Source: Colletotrichum lupini (lineage: Eukaryota > Ascomycota > Sordariomycetes > Glomerellales > Glomerellaceae). Taken from it: a DNA stretch of 64,000 nucleotides. A program made the position numbers and the translations under genes. The stretch is from NCBI RefSeq assembly GCF_023278565.1, contig NC_064682.1, positions 4,092,001-4,156,000 on the forward strand. Reading direction: 5' to 3'. The notes under the pieces were generated by a model, which had not been told where the DNA came from, searched no databases, and saw only the letters and a program-made list of their open reading frames with translations. The stretch's first letter is position 1. Every line of letters begins with the position of its first letter. This document shows positions 12,440 through 24,928 of the stretch, piece by piece.

Positions 12440-15400
12440 ATGGACTTGGATTCTGACCTCCCTCTCCGCTCAAAGCTCCTCGATCCGACCATGGCACCGC
12501 ACACGAAGACCGCCCAGTCAGCTCCGAGAACCCCGAAGAAACCTACCCAAATCGACCGAGTCAGAGATGTCATTGACAAGCTCAATCGAGAATACAATCT
12601 CGCCATCGAGATACCCGATGTGACACTTACACCGTCGTCAACCCGGCAGCGCGCCAAACAAGACACCGCTTTTGCCCGCAGCGAAAAGATTGTCCGTGGC
12701 ATCCGATTCCATTGCTTCCAAAGCAACTTGCTGGACAGGATTCTCGATTCCTTTCACATGGAAGCTAGAGCTGCCAGTGAGAAGTGGATTCGGTTTGATG
12801 ATGCCGAACCTGGAGGGGCTCCCAAGGCTGAATCACCCGGCCAATTATTACAGTTGCAGGTACTTCTCGACGACATATTGGATACGGCCTATGCTCAGGT
12901 CAAGGCACCCAAATTGACTCGGAATCACACCGGACCAGCAGTCTTCGCCTCGACTGAATCAAGCAAGTCAAAGAGGAGATCCGAAATAGACAGCAAAGCC
13001 GAATCACCCAAGAGAGCCAGGGGAAGTCCCCTACGGGGAGAGGAGAGAGAAGGTGTGATTTCCAATGCTCTGGACAAAGTTCCAAGTCGTTCTCGATCAG
13101 CAATACCCGAAGCTATGCCGGCTCAGTTCATTAAGGAGGCCCCGAGGATGAACAAATCTTTCGATACATCCCTCTATACTTCGACTTCGATGCGCCAAAG
13201 CGTGTACGGGACTGTTTCCCGCACGACATCTGCGATCACTAGTCGGACGTCACTCTTTTCCAAGGCCGACGATCGACTACCGGGCAGCCAAGAGACAGTC
13301 CCAGTTCCACTTGAGGAAGAAGAGATGCGCCGCGAGTTTCTGGATCAAGCACCAACTTCCTCACAGTCGCAGGACCTTTTCCCGGCATCTTCCGGTCATC
13401 TCGATGCACTGAACATCTCCTTCACAGAACACGAAGTAGAATCCGCAAAGAAGAGGTCTAGAACACCAGCAGATCTCAGTCGCGAACCACTCGGCAGCCC
13501 TTCTAAGAAACCAACCGTCTATTCAGAGATGGTTGGTCTTCAAAATCCATCCTTGTGCGAGCCCGTCTCCACTCCCCTCAAACGATCTGAGCCGGTTGAT
13601 CTCCGATCCCGTCTTGACGCTTCGTGGCGTAAGTTTTTCCACTAATGGACGTTGAGGCCGCCGCATGACTATTGATACGGTTGTGAATAGATGAAGTGCT
13701 GACCTTCTTGCCAGCCAGATTTCCTCGGTGGCTCAACCGCGCGCCGTTTGCTGTCGCATGGGAAATGACGCGCATCGCAGTGCACTGTGGAGTCGACCTT
13801 GGAGAAGTGATGATGGACTATGACGAATCGTGGATCAACTATAGCCAACTGTGGAAGGCTCTCTTAGCCCACCCCGATTTCGCTGGCAAATCGTTTCCTG
13901 AGCGTCCCAGTACCGACGCCTGGGCTGCTGCCATGTCTGGCTTTAACACAGTCCGAGGACAGCACGTAGTCTTTTCGGCTCGTTTTGATCAAGTTCCTCG
14001 GGCGAAGAAAAAGGGCCCCATGTTCTCACTGTCAATGCAGCCCATCGCCTTAGATCAGGGCTGTCGTCTGCACCGCCATTTCGGTTCTGATCGGTTTCTC
14101 GAAATCTTGATCCCAAATCCCAAAGGGTGGCATGAACCCATCAAAGAGCCTGAAGTGTCACAAGAGGTCGTCCATTGGTTCTCCTCAAAGCGGCATTACC
14201 TCGCAGGCAGGCAGTGGCGGGCATTCTTCTCCAGAGATGCCGGATACAAGACGCCACAGAAAAACCTGAACATGGGCCCTGAGCCAAAGCCCGTCTATCA
14301 AGACAGAATCAGTCTCTTCGCCGAGAACGGCAACAACTTCCATGTAGCTCTCCCTCTTGGGAAATCTTCTCATGACAACCCTCGGGAGTTTAGGGTCAAG
14401 CTCAGCACTGGAGAGATGCTTGCCTGGCTTCTTCAATTTGAGCACAACAAGGAACAGCCATTTCTCAAGTTGTTCTCCCGTATCCAGCTTGGTGAGAGAG
14501 GGGACATACAAGTCTGCAGTCTGGAACGTCTACTGATCCGCTTCACAGGATTGAGCAAAACGACGCCAGTGGTCGTTCTCGAGCCCGACCAAATACATCA
14601 CCGGTCAAAGGACATGCGCTCGCCCACCGACATGGTCATGAACGACGGAATCGGCCTCATGTCTCGCGCACTTGCCCGGAAAGTCAGAGATGTTCTCGGA
14701 CTAAGTGATGTTCCGTCTGCTGTTCAGGGTCGCTTTGGTTCTGCCAAGGGTATGTGGATGATCGACGTCCTTGGTGACGACGATAGCCTGTGGATAGAGA
14801 CGTGGCCATCTCAACGGAAGTGGAATTGTGACTATGTTGATCCAGAGCATCGCACGCTCGAAATTAGTGCTCATTCAATGGAGCCACGATCTGCTAGCCT
14901 CAACATCCAGTTCCTTCCAGTCCTCGAAGATCGAGCCAGAGACAGAGAAGCGATGAAAATAACCATTAGCAAAATCCTCGAAGACGAACTTTGTCGTGCG
15001 CTAGAGGAGCAAAAGCACGCGATGAAATATCCCTTGGAGTTCCGCAAATGGATCGTTGAAAACTCTTCCACGAGAAAGCAGCGCCTGACCTTTGGACGGG
15101 TGCCTTTCTTGGCTGGTCTTCCGGAGTCACCAGAAGAACGCATGAGCTTCCTTCTGGATGGTGGATTCGAGCCAATGAAGCAGAAATACCTTCAAGAGAT
15201 TGCCTGGACGCTAAGGCGAAACAAGTGCGAAAATCTATTGAAGAAGATGAGCATCAAGGTGCCCAACTCAGCGTACTTCCTCATGGTGATGGACATGTGG
15301 AACATACTCGAAGAGGACGAAGTGCACGTGTGCTTTTCGTCGAAATTCCAGACCGAGACCTTTTCGGACTCCATGCTCCATGGTTGCGACGTTCTCGTGG

Positions 15401-16716
15401 CTCGTTCTCCAGTGCACTTTGTGAGCGATGTTCAGAGGGTGAGGGCTGTATTCAAACCGGAGCTACATGCTCTCAAAGATGTCATTGTTTTCTCAGCTAA
15501 AGGAAACGTCCCTCTAGCGGACAAACTGTCAGGTGGTGACTATGACGGCGACAAGGCATGGGTCTGCTGGGAGCAAGCAATTGTGTCAAACTTTGAAAAT
15601 GCAGAGGTATCGCCAAGCCCCGACTTGTCAAGCTACTTGAGGAAAGACAAAACAACTTTTGGGGACCTTGTTGAAGAGCAGGGCGAAAAAGCTATATCGG
15701 AAATGATCAACCGCAGCATTGCCTTCAGCATGAAGCCTAGCTTCTTGGGTATTGCAACCGCCTACAAGGAGAGACTTTGCTATCACCTGAACTGCGTGAA
15801 CAACACTTACGCCCTCTGGTTGAGCGCCCTCCTTGGCAACCTTGTTGACCAGGCCAAACAGGGCTTTGACTTTACGGCGGAAGATTGGCATAGGTTCTGC
15901 CGAGAGCGGCTCGACAGTCACCGATTTAACGGGTTGCCAGAGCCCGCTTACAAGTCTGAGAGTTGGTCGCATTCTGGTACACCAGTCCACATAATTGATA
16001 TTTTAAGGTTCGTGGTGGCGAAGCCAGCCATTGAAAAGGAGCTGGCAAAGTTCCACAAGTCAATGTCCACGAGGTCGAACGAATTTGGGTATGAGCTGCG
16101 ATCTCTTCGCTCGACCAAAGCTAGCGAAGACGAGCTTATAGCGGAACTGTGGGATCCTGACCTTGCCAAGCTTCACGAAGAATTTGGGAAACTTGCAACG
16201 GAGAACTTGGCGTTGAAGAAGATTTTGCGAAATCTCAAGACCGACTTGGAAGGTGCTGAGAAGAGTTGGAGCAAAAAGGTTGGCTCGAGCAAAGACAAGG
16301 ATAACACGAACCGCGCCATACTCGAAGTATATGAAGAATGGCGCTCGATTCGACCCCGTCCAGATGGTGCGCTTGAGCCACTGACCGACGCTATACTGAG
16401 GCAGACGTACGCGAGCGAGGACCACACCACCTGGGCTTTACTGCGTGGCAGTACAACATTCAAGATGTTTTACAACCGCAAAACAACGTTTGCTTGGCGG
16501 ATGGCGGGCATTCAACTGCAGTTCATCAAGGCAATGGCTACAGCAGGGCCTGACAGAGTCCTTGTCCCTGTGGTCCCGAGCATGTATGCGGCCCTCAAGC
16601 CGGACGGCAAGTTCATCACCCAGGCCACCTCAAAATTGAGGGATGAAGGGTCCGAGTATCCAGGTCTCGACTCTGACGGCGAGAATGACTGGGATGGGTC
16701 AGAGGGCGAGGAATGA
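12440..16716 (+). CDS. Cellular RNA-dependent RNA polymerase, QDE-1 type
   Basis: Two exons, 12440-13628 and 13715-16716, giving 1,396 aa; N. crassa QDE-1 is about 1,400. The 86-bp intron uses GTAAGT, a CTGAC branch point and CCAG. A second acceptor 24 bp upstream (ending 13690) is also in frame. The catalytic loop GGDYDGDKAW puts the metal-binding aspartates at D1005, D1007 and D1009, nearly matching D1007/D1009/D1011 of QDE-1 (family knowledge, PF05183). The N-terminal 390 residues are Ser/Pro/Lys-rich and poorly conserved-looking, as in QDE-1. The C-terminus is acidic (DSDGENDWDGSEGEE). The enzyme makes dsRNA from aberrant ssRNA to feed Dicer in quelling-type silencing. The polymerase core is intact, so the gene is probably functional. 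Confidence 0.93.
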
Positions 16717-17317
16717 CGACCTCCCGTTGCACCTACGATGTCTTTTCACAAGGACAATCCACGGTCCGACCACCTAGATGCTCAACTTTCTGACTACAGT
16801 TCTGCTTCTTCCCAAAGCATGACTTGGGATCAGAAAGACTTGGAGCTTGGAACGAAAGAACTCAACGGAGCTATGATATGGAACGAAAGAAATGCGATTT
16901 GGAATTGGCTTCGAAGCGGTTCTGCGGATACCCTTTGTACTTACGTTGGAGCTTTTCGTACACTTACCGCATCGCGCCTGAAAGCACGCGAGGACATGTA
17001 CGGCCGTTGTTTTTCCTGATCGTGGCGAGTCCCTACCTTTGTGTCCTGATGCCTTTCTCGTGACCAACGCCCCGTTGACCCCAACGTGGTGAGTATTGTG
17101 GAAGGATGCTTGAAGAGGCCATACATGATACACAGAGCAACTTTAATGAATGGAACCTAAGGTAGACACCAGTGGTAAGCTTTTTTGTCAGTATTCATAT
17201 TGCCCTTGATATTTCTGCCACACACCGAAGTTTTCTCCTCCTGAAAACTTTGCCCAGAACACAGAATCGAATCCCTCAAGCATATCCTTCTTCACCAAGG
17301 CTTTCAGCTCACTCGCA
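16717..17317. other. Intergenic between RdRP and Q-rich protein
   Basis: A 93-codon ORF at 16738-17019 starts 21 bp after the RdRP stop. It has no recognisable motif and is most simply RdRP 3' UTR. The rest should contain the promoter of the downstream gene. No other structure seen. Confidence 0.55.
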
Positions 17318-19864
17318 ATGTCATTATCACTCCCGTTCAAACGAGAGGGCCAGGACCCGGAGATCAGGCCCCTGAGGTCAGTCACTGCCTCGTCTGATGA
17401 TCATACGTTACTAACTGGTACATCAAGTAAGAGAAGCATTAACATGGCATCGTCGACGCGCTCTAATCAATCACCCGCGCCACCGGCATTGGTTCGAGCA
17501 AATATCGCCCCCGATGCGCCCTTTCCCTCCGGCAAGAGAAGTAGTAATTTGCATCGATCGGCAGCCCGCCACACGCGCAGCTCAGATGCATCGTACTCTG
17601 TGCGCGCGGACGATATCATCTGCAAAGATCCCTCGCAGTGTCCCTACGGTCCCGATGCGGGTCTTCATTCTGTCTTCAGACATGATCATCCCCACGGCAA
17701 GAAGAAGGCTAAGTGTGCAGACAAGACTTTCGAGCTGTTGCAGGATATGGAGCGAGCTTCGGCTGAGCGGGAGGCCAAGGCCGAGGGTCAGACGCGGCCC
17801 GGCTCTACTTCTGACCGGCGTGAGCCGGTCATAGTTTGGATGGATGGGGATACAGGACTGAAGATGGAGCCTCCCAAGGAAGCAGTGAGGGCCCACCAAT
17901 CGTACTGTAGGATCAAAGTTGACGGGGTGGAGACGGGCTCCCCAATTACTGTTGGTCCTTTCCATCGGTCTGTCCTTGAGACCATGATACAGGACCTTCC
18001 CGTTGCGCCAGGACAGGCCCAGAGGGGCACCCCTGGGACTCGGGTAAGCCATGGCCCGCCTCCTCCTCCTCCTCCTCCTCAGCAGGAGAATCAAAGTCCG
18101 GAACCTTTCCTCGCGGCTGGCGGCCGGACTCTCCCGCGCAACCCGGTTACCGAGCAGACCGAAGCCGAGAAGCGTAAGGTAATGGGGGAGGTATTGTTCC
18201 AGATGACAGATTACTATCGCCAGAAGGAATCTAATTCGAAACAGCCAGTCGTAGATATGCAGCGCGAGGGAGCTGCGTTCGCGTTGAACAGTCAAGAGCA
18301 TTTCCGACAGGCAGCGGAGACTGCTCGTCAGCGATTACAGCAGCAGAAGCTCCTCGCGAAGAAGGCGCAAGAAGAAGAGGAGTTGAAGAAGGAGGCGCTG
18401 AGACGGAAAGAGCTGCAGCGACAAGAGTTTGAGCAGCAGCAACAGCAGCAGCAACAGCAGCAACAGCAGCAACAGCGAGAGTACCAGCTTAAGCTGGAGC
18501 ACGACGAAGCGCGAGCGCGCAGACGGATTCGAATGGAAGAGCGCATCACCAGGCACCTGGAGCGAGAGGTCCAGATGAAGCAGCAGCAACAGTACGAGCT
18601 TGAGCAGAAGCAGAGGCAGGAAGAACTGCAACGGCAAGAGGACTTTGCCAAGCAGAGACAGCTGGAGAAGCATCAGTTCGAGATGAAGCAGCGTCAGGAG
18701 TTCCAGGTCAAGCAGGAGCAGCAGCAAGAGCAAGAAGAGCACAAGCTCAAGCTAAAGCAACAGCAGCAAGATTACGTCGAGTTGCTGTTGAAGAACGCGC
18801 AAGAATGCAACCACGGGAACGAGAAGTGGCAAGAGGAGGAGAGGCAGAAGCTGCAGCAGAAGCAGGCAGAGCTGCACCGTCAGGAAGAGCAAGCCAAGCA
18901 GAGGCAGAGAGAAGAGTACCAGCGCCAGATGAAGCAACTAGAGGAGTATCAACTTCAACAAAAGCAGCAGCAGCAGCAGCAGCAGCAGGAACAAGACCTC
19001 GAGCGCAGGAAGAAAGCATCACAAGAACTTCGGCTCAAGCAGCAGCAGCGCCATGAAGCTCTGCTCAAGAGCAAGCAGGAGCTCGAAGCGCTGCAGAGTG
19101 GAGTCAGACAGCGTGAGGCCGAGCTCATGCAGAAGCAGCGACAAGAGTACGAGTTCAAGGAGAGACAGAAGCGAGAGGAGCAGAAGCGGGTCCAGCTGAA
19201 GCGGCAGGCAGAGTACGAAGCCAAGAAGCAGCAGATTGAGGCTTCTGACGTCTCATCTAAGCCTGTTTACAACCCTGAGCAGGGGTATGCCGATATGATT
19301 GAGATGATCAAGAACTGGCAGCTCTCGGCGACGAAGGGCATCCATTCCATCTCGGAGGAGTTGGGTCGTATCTCTGCTACCGCGGCCAGAGCGGAGGAGC
19401 AAATCGACCGGGACGCCGTTTCAGTGGAGATTCGTCACGAGCCCGAGACTGTGGCCAAGTCGGATGAGGTGTCAAAGGCACCAGAGGTTGAGGACGATCG
19501 TGAGATTCCTCCATTCTCGCTGAGCTCTCCCCTATCTCCTGTGATTGACCCTGTAAGTACAAATCGCATCGGTTCGCCAAGTCATTAATCCCTCGCTAAC
19601 ACCAGATAATCACAGCACAATTGGTCCAGCCCAAGTCAAGGCATAGTGTATAGGCTCAAGAAGGAAGACGATGTCCAGGCCTTTGACTTTGTCAGCCATG
19701 AGGATGCGCTAGACCCCACGGAAGAGTTCGTCATCACGGAGCCTATGAACTGCTGCAAGAATGGCAAGAACTGCAAGAATTGCGACTGCCAGAAGCCCCC
19801 ACAGGCTGGCATTGCTAGGGCGTTGCCTTTGGAGTTTTTTGATGATGATTTCCTCCTCATTTGA
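17318..19864 (+). CDS. Q-rich coiled-coil protein with Cys/His cluster, function unknown
   Basis: Two exons, 17318-19552 and 19616-19864, giving 827 aa. The acceptor CACAG at 19611-19615 is fixed by frame because the earlier CCAG leads to a stop. An alternative start is Met43. The N-terminal 90 residues are Ser-rich and disordered. Residues 102-133 hold C102, C108, H117, H122, H124, H126 and C133, which could bind zinc. A Pro run follows (about 245-255). Residues about 330-650 are a charged Gln/Glu/Lys/Arg coiled coil with a Q14 tract (18434-18475, mixed CAG/CAA) and a pure (CAG)8 tract at 18964-18987. The C-terminus has a second Cys cluster (NCCKNGKNCKNCDC). I do not recognise the family; a scaffolding role is only a guess. 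The gene is convergent with the PP2C gene downstream. Confidence 0.8.
18434..18475 (+). repeat. Polyglutamine-coding tract (14 codons, CAG/CAA)
   Basis: Fourteen consecutive Gln codons inside the coiled-coil gene, interrupted by CAA every few codons, which tends to stabilise length. A second, pure (CAG)8 tract lies at 18964-18987. Confidence 0.95.
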
Positions 19865-20434
19865 GGGGTTTAAATTGTTGAGTGACGGATGAAGATGCGG
19901 CGTCTAGGCGTTTCCATGTTTCTTGCCCCGGCCGATGAGAAAGAGAAATGCAGTCCTCAGGGCAGATATACGGGGCACAGTTTTTGAGGTAGTCATTCTA
20001 TAGTTTCCTTTCCCGTCAATCTACCGGTTGAAGTAATTGTTACTGCTGTGACATAAGTAGATATGTGAGTGAGTTGAGGCTGCCATTGTCATTCTGCCGA
20101 CAGGTGCTCAAAGTTGCATACTTGGACACAGGGATTTGGCGGGCTGACACTGGGGATCTGGGATCTTTCTTTTGCCATGGATAGTGTTATTGTATTGTTT
20201 TTCGGGGGTTTATCAGTTTTCTACGTGTTTTTGCTATCATGAAATGTGATGTTGCTGTTGGGTGACGATGATGCGCTCTACATCATGGACTCGTCGGAGT
20301 CATGGGCCATGGCATGGCATTCGAGCTGTTAAAGAAACGCCCCTGAATCTCAAGAAACCTAACGCCGTGCCCTGAAGTCGGGAAGATGAGGAAATGTTCA
20401 ATCGCTCTGCATGTCTGCAGGCAACCCAGAATCA
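19865..20434. other. Convergent 3' intergenic
   Basis: Facing 3' ends of the Q-rich gene (plus) and the PP2C gene (minus). T-rich stretches are compatible with 3' UTRs and polyadenylation. No gene seen. Confidence 0.6.
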
Positions 20435-22037
20435 TCAAGCCTCCTTGGCCGGGTCCTGGAAGAAGATGACCTGAACTGTAACATCATCCCTGACGTTCCT
20501 AGCCAACGGCGGGTATGCGAGCGTGACGCCGGTGAAGAGGGACCTGCGCGTACCGCCCAGCGCGTTCTTGATCAGATGCACAGCCGCGTTGTCGAGATCT
20601 TCGACGACAAAGTGCTCCGGCTTGGCGTACCAGTTCGCCCAGCCCGCAGACATGTCGAACTCGCTCTTGACGCCCGGAGTCACGGCGAGCTTGTCTCGAG
20701 GCGTCTTCTCGCCGGCCTTCTTGGCCGTGATCCAGCGCGACACGCATTCCACCGCGTGTTCGGACGAAATGTGGTCCCATAGGCCGTCGGAAGCAAGGAT
20801 GACAAAGTCGGGGCCCTTGATCTCCGTCACAGTGGTCACGACGGGGGCGGCGGTCATGTACGGCGGCGTGAGGTACTTGGGCCGCACACCGGTGCCGAAA
20901 AAGTCGTTCTGGGCTTCCTTGATGGCGTCCGCAGTCCACTTCCAGCGGTGGTCGCCAAATGCACGGGTGATGGCGATGCCGAAGAGGCGGCCGCTCTTGG
21001 TGTCGATCATATCCGCCTCCTCGCCCGGGTGCTCCTTGGCGATGCGGTCAAACTCATCCTTGTTGTGGCCCGTCTGGTCCTTGGAGAGGGCGCGCGCCGA
21101 GTACGAGGTCGCGCCGGGAGCGATGGAGCCCAGGACGGCGCGGGAGTCGCCGGTACAGGCGACGCGAAGGGTCGAAGTGGCTGGGTCGAAGATGGAGAGG
21201 AGGGCACATGAGCCTGCGATGGCGGGGGCGATGGCGGCGATGACCTTGGAGTCGGCGGGCTCGACGGCGCCGGTTTTCAGGCCGGCTATGGCCTTTTGGG
21301 CATTGGATGTGATGAGGTCGTCGAGGTTGGTGAAGGCCTTGACGATGGCTGTTTCGACTGCTGCGTCTTCGGTGCCACGGCTGAGTTGGGCGATGGAGGA
21401 AGACACGGCGGGGATGAGGGCGCTCTTGAGCAGTGACGAGGTTGCCCATCCACTGTTTCGGTTAGTACTAGAAGAATCTGAGAGGCGAAGATGACATTGA
21501 GACTCACGCATGACCATCATAGACGCCGTTGTACAATGTCTCTGATTTTCCAATACCCGGTCCAAGGGAGAATGTCATGACGTCCTCGACAGGGTGGTTG
21601 CTCGCGACTCTCGCGGCGTGGACATGAGTGTGCTTGCCCTCAGCAGTGAAAGATCCCACAAAGACATCCTCACGAAGCTTCGCATCCGCAGTCTCGAAGC
21701 TGCCGCCATCAACCGGTGTCTTGGCTAGGGCATCCAAGTCAACGGGTCCGGACCCCAGGCTGGGAAGAGTGCCAGGCTTCAGGCTCGAAGGGATGCTGGT
21801 GGGCTTGCCGTTGCCATTTCCGCGATCTCGCACCACATCGGCGATGAACCAGCCGGCGGCGACGCTAGCAGCTCCGAGTGCGTACTTTGGTAAGTTGGAG
21901 GAGGAACTTGGTGACGGGCCGGTGCTACTCGAGTTTGGACGCGTCCAACGCGGAGCCGAAGAGCGGATGGTACGCGCGGGGGCGTGGAACCGTAGGTAGG
22001 CCCCGGCATTGGGGCGGTATGCACGCTGCAGCATCAT
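20435..22037 (-). CDS. Mitochondrial PP2C phosphatase (pyruvate dehydrogenase phosphatase, Ptc5-like)
   Basis: Two exons on the minus strand, 22037-21508 and 21452-20435, giving 515 aa; the 55-bp intron splits the Ala codon of the DGHAG motif. The N-terminus is Arg-rich and nearly free of acidic residues, a likely mitochondrial presequence, followed by a hydrophobic segment (about 51-68, YALGAASVAAGWFIADVV) that may anchor it in the inner membrane. PP2C metal and phosphate motifs are present: YDGHAG (173-178), CTGDSRAV, AFGDHRWK, SDGLWD and a terminal RDDVTV. The inserted stretch RPKYLTPPYMTAAPVV is typical of pyruvate dehydrogenase phosphatases (S. cerevisiae Ptc5, human PDP1). Role inferred: Mg2+/Mn2+-dependent dephosphorylation and activation of the E1-alpha subunit. 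Confidence 0.9.
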
Positions 22038-22203
22038 GGACCTTTTGAATGCTTGGTTGGTGTGGGTGGTTTAGCTTGGCGATCCCTCAATCATCTGGGT
22101 GCGGTTGCGGCTCTCCTTTTGTAGGTGGATGGAAGAATGATGTTGATGAATCAGGGAAACAGGAGCCGCTCTAGTTGTTTTGAGACGAGCTTTTGAGTAA
22201 TGA

Positions 22204-22275
22204 AGTGAACAAGAGTGTGAGAGTGAAAGTGAACGTGAAAGTGAGAGTGAGAATGAGATTGAGAGATGAGTGAGA
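22204..22275 (+). repeat. Imperfect (GTGARA)n microsatellite
   Basis: Purine-rich repeats of GTGAGA/GTGAAA about 170-240 bp upstream of the PP2C start codon, so likely within its promoter or 5' UTR (C/T-rich in the transcript). Confidence 0.8.
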
Positions 22276-22692
22276 CTTTGATGAGGTGAGACGGAGTAAG
22301 CTGCGGTGAATCGCCGTTGCTGTGGCAGGTGGTCGCGTGCGTACTTTCTTCCATCCCCTGGCTCTTTCCCATTCTCGATTCGCCCATTTTCCCTCTGCGG
22401 CACGGACCACACGGCACCAACAGCACCAACAACGAGCAAATTGCACCTGAGACTCAGCCTCACTGCCTCATTGAACAAAACCAGGAACTCGGGAGGGGGG
22501 AAACGGAGTGACGGGTCGAAGGATTCATACATCTTACACAGCTTCTTATTTCCGCTTAGTCTGGCCATCTGTGTGACTCACAAACGGAGTGAACCCGATC
22601 CATGGTTGGTTGGTGTGATGTAGGCTGTGAAGCATCACGAGAGCAACCTCCCAGGATGCTGATAGGCAGCCAACCGCCCCATGTAATTTTAC

Positions 22693-23350
22693 TCAATAGT
22701 AATCACTTCTTTGAGCCTCTAATATCATTTTGAGACTTGTTTTCATGCAATTTTCTCCTGCTGTTGGCTCGGAATATAATATCTGAACGTGGTCCCTTGA
22801 TGTGTATTGTCCTCCTCTAATACCGATGCACATAATTGAACTTTCCCCCATTCCCACAACGTCAGCAACCATATTTGATACGATGGCAATACCCAGAAAC
22901 TCGAATGTGTCCGGATCGGAATTTACCGACCTGAAACTCTCTGGCAACTCCAAGCCGTGTAGGATCCAATCTTCATCTTTTCCACTCGGGGATTTGACTC
23001 CAATACAGATTCGGCGGGTCCGCGCGGCCACGTAAGTCCGTAAACGAATTTAGTCGAGCAACAAAATTCAGCGCAAATATTGCTCTAATCGACCTCTGTA
23101 GGTTGTGCGAAGTCTTAGGGTGGTTTCTTTGTAGGTCGACCAATTCAGATCTGGTGCTAGCCTCCCCAGCCGTTACCATGAGGTCTTGGATGGAGTCCAC
23201 CATATGACCGATATAGAAAGCCTCTTGACGCTGCTCTCTACTCGCAAATTTGTCCTGTACGTTATGGTATCTTGGTCGTGAGTTTGTCGCATCAGGAAGA
23301 AACAGTCGACTCGCAGGTTATCGTTTCGAGAACCTGGTCGATAAGCTCAT
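22693..23350 (-). pseudogene. Possible degraded gene, unrecognised
   Basis: On the minus strand a stop-free frame of more than 100 codons ends at 22973 (it includes SELVDLQRNHPKTSHN and FALNFVARLNSFTDLRG). It overlaps a second minus-strand frame, 23031-22693, of 112 codons (includes WILHGLELPESFRS). Their amino acid usage looks more protein-like than the surrounding chance ORFs, and an undetected intron or frameshift near 22975-23035 could join them. No family recognised, no good start, so this is a weak call. Confidence 0.25.
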
Positions 23351-24928
23351 GTATTGCTTGAGATTGGAATCAGATGCGCTTTGTCTGGCATCTTGTGCTA
23401 CTGGGCAATCGTGTATCAGACGGAATCTGAAGCTCAGTATATGTTGAAGAAGAGCCCTGCAATTGAGAATACATGTAAAAGGTATCTCTACACGTTGTTC
23501 TACTGATGAACTCAGCTCGTCTTCTTCCTCTTCTCTTGAACAACATAGAGTCAGGAAGTCGATAAATAATTATATGGTCTTTTTACCAAAAAGAAAAAAA
23601 AAGGAATGGAAAGGAAAGGAAAAGAAAAGCCCAGTCACGATAAAGATTCACTGACCCTTGTGACTTCTGCTCTACACCCATCTTAAATTCCGTACATGAA
23701 GTTGAGGAGTTCAAATATGTATCTTCTGAAGTCCTAATCTGTATCAATGTTCTCTTCCATCATGACATATCCAGCGGTGCTAATCTGGTTGATGTGATCG
23801 TACTGCATTCTCTTGGCGACGAGTATGTTATCGGTCTGGATCTCATGTTCGGGCGCCACAGACTCCACAGGTGTGAAAACTTGTGGCTTTTCGTTCTCAC
23901 AAAGATATTCTGCTTCTCCCCAGCCCTATGACGGAGTGATAGTACGGGTGCGATGAAATCGGGTAGTCGTGGAGCGAAATTTAGACGCCCTTGTTTAAAT
24001 CGTCTGCCGCTTGGCGAGATGACGATGATACACTTTCGATCTACACAAGTCAGATCGAGCTTTGTGGCAGAGCTGAATAATTGAAATACCCTTCGGATTG
24101 CGGAATGTTTAGCGACATTTTGACGTGCCTGACGTTGAGCTTGAAGAGGTCATGGAAACCGAAGTACTGTTAGCTACCTAGGTAAGCATGGAGAGGTTTG
24201 CGGAGAAGTTATGATAGTCTTGCGCTGTCACAAGTTGGGGTGAAAGGGGTAGTGTTCTGTCTAAGATGCACCCTTAAAAGTTGTCTATGGCTTGAGGGCA
24301 TCGACCGGTAAGCTCTGTGCCTCGATATTTCTGTGGGTGCCCAAGTTTTTAGTGACGAAGTGCTCAGATATTCAGTATACTCCTGTTTCTGTTGGTGACC
24401 TACAGGCAACCATTTTCAAGTCGCCTCGCCAAGCTCGGTTTCTTTCCCTCCCTGTCGGCGCATTTGCTGATGCTCTACACCTGGCGGTGAGGCGTACCGT
24501 CTGAAAGATCCAACTCCAGAGTCCAGCGTGATTCGCATAGGCAGAAGCGCCAAGCGCCAGCCAGCATGAGTCTGGTTCGTAATTATTGGCCGAATCTGCA
24601 AGCTGAACATGCTCAGTCTGCTTAGTCCTGGCTATCAACCTGCTAAGCAACACAGCCACCCGGCTTGACAAGCCAGAGTGTAGAAAAGTAGACCGCAAGA
24701 AAATCAGATTATCATGTACAACTCGCACAGCACGCACAAAACATGTTTGAACAAGGCTGAATCTAAAAAGTTGTTTTTACACTTGATATTAAATAAAATT
24801 AGACGTCCTTCACCGTAGTAAGGGAAAATTATGCCTGACAAGTGCCAAGTAAATCGCTCGCTATGTCGCCGAAGGCTGTCGAAATGCGGTTGGGATTCGT
24901 GTCGGGTCATTTGTGATTCTCGAACCTC

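Larger units (their letters stand above)
22038..24928. other. 2.9-kb intergenic with a possible gene remnant
   Basis: Contains the PP2C promoter with its microsatellite, a purine-rich tract at 23590-23632 (runs of A and GGAAA), and the 3' flank of the receptor gene. Minus-strand ORFs at about 22693-23350 are described separately. I see nothing else supportable. Confidence 0.55.

Noticed and set aside
16738..17019. 93-codon ORF after the RdRP
   Set aside because: Too close to the RdRP stop, no motif; treated as 3' UTR.
18328..19224. Leu-, Cys/Ser- and Ala-rich ORFs on the antisense of the Q-rich gene
   Set aside because: Direct shadows of CAG/CAA/GAG repeats.
20523..21494. 323-codon plus-strand ORF
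   Set aside because: Antisense of the PP2C gene, whose motifs and intron are clear.
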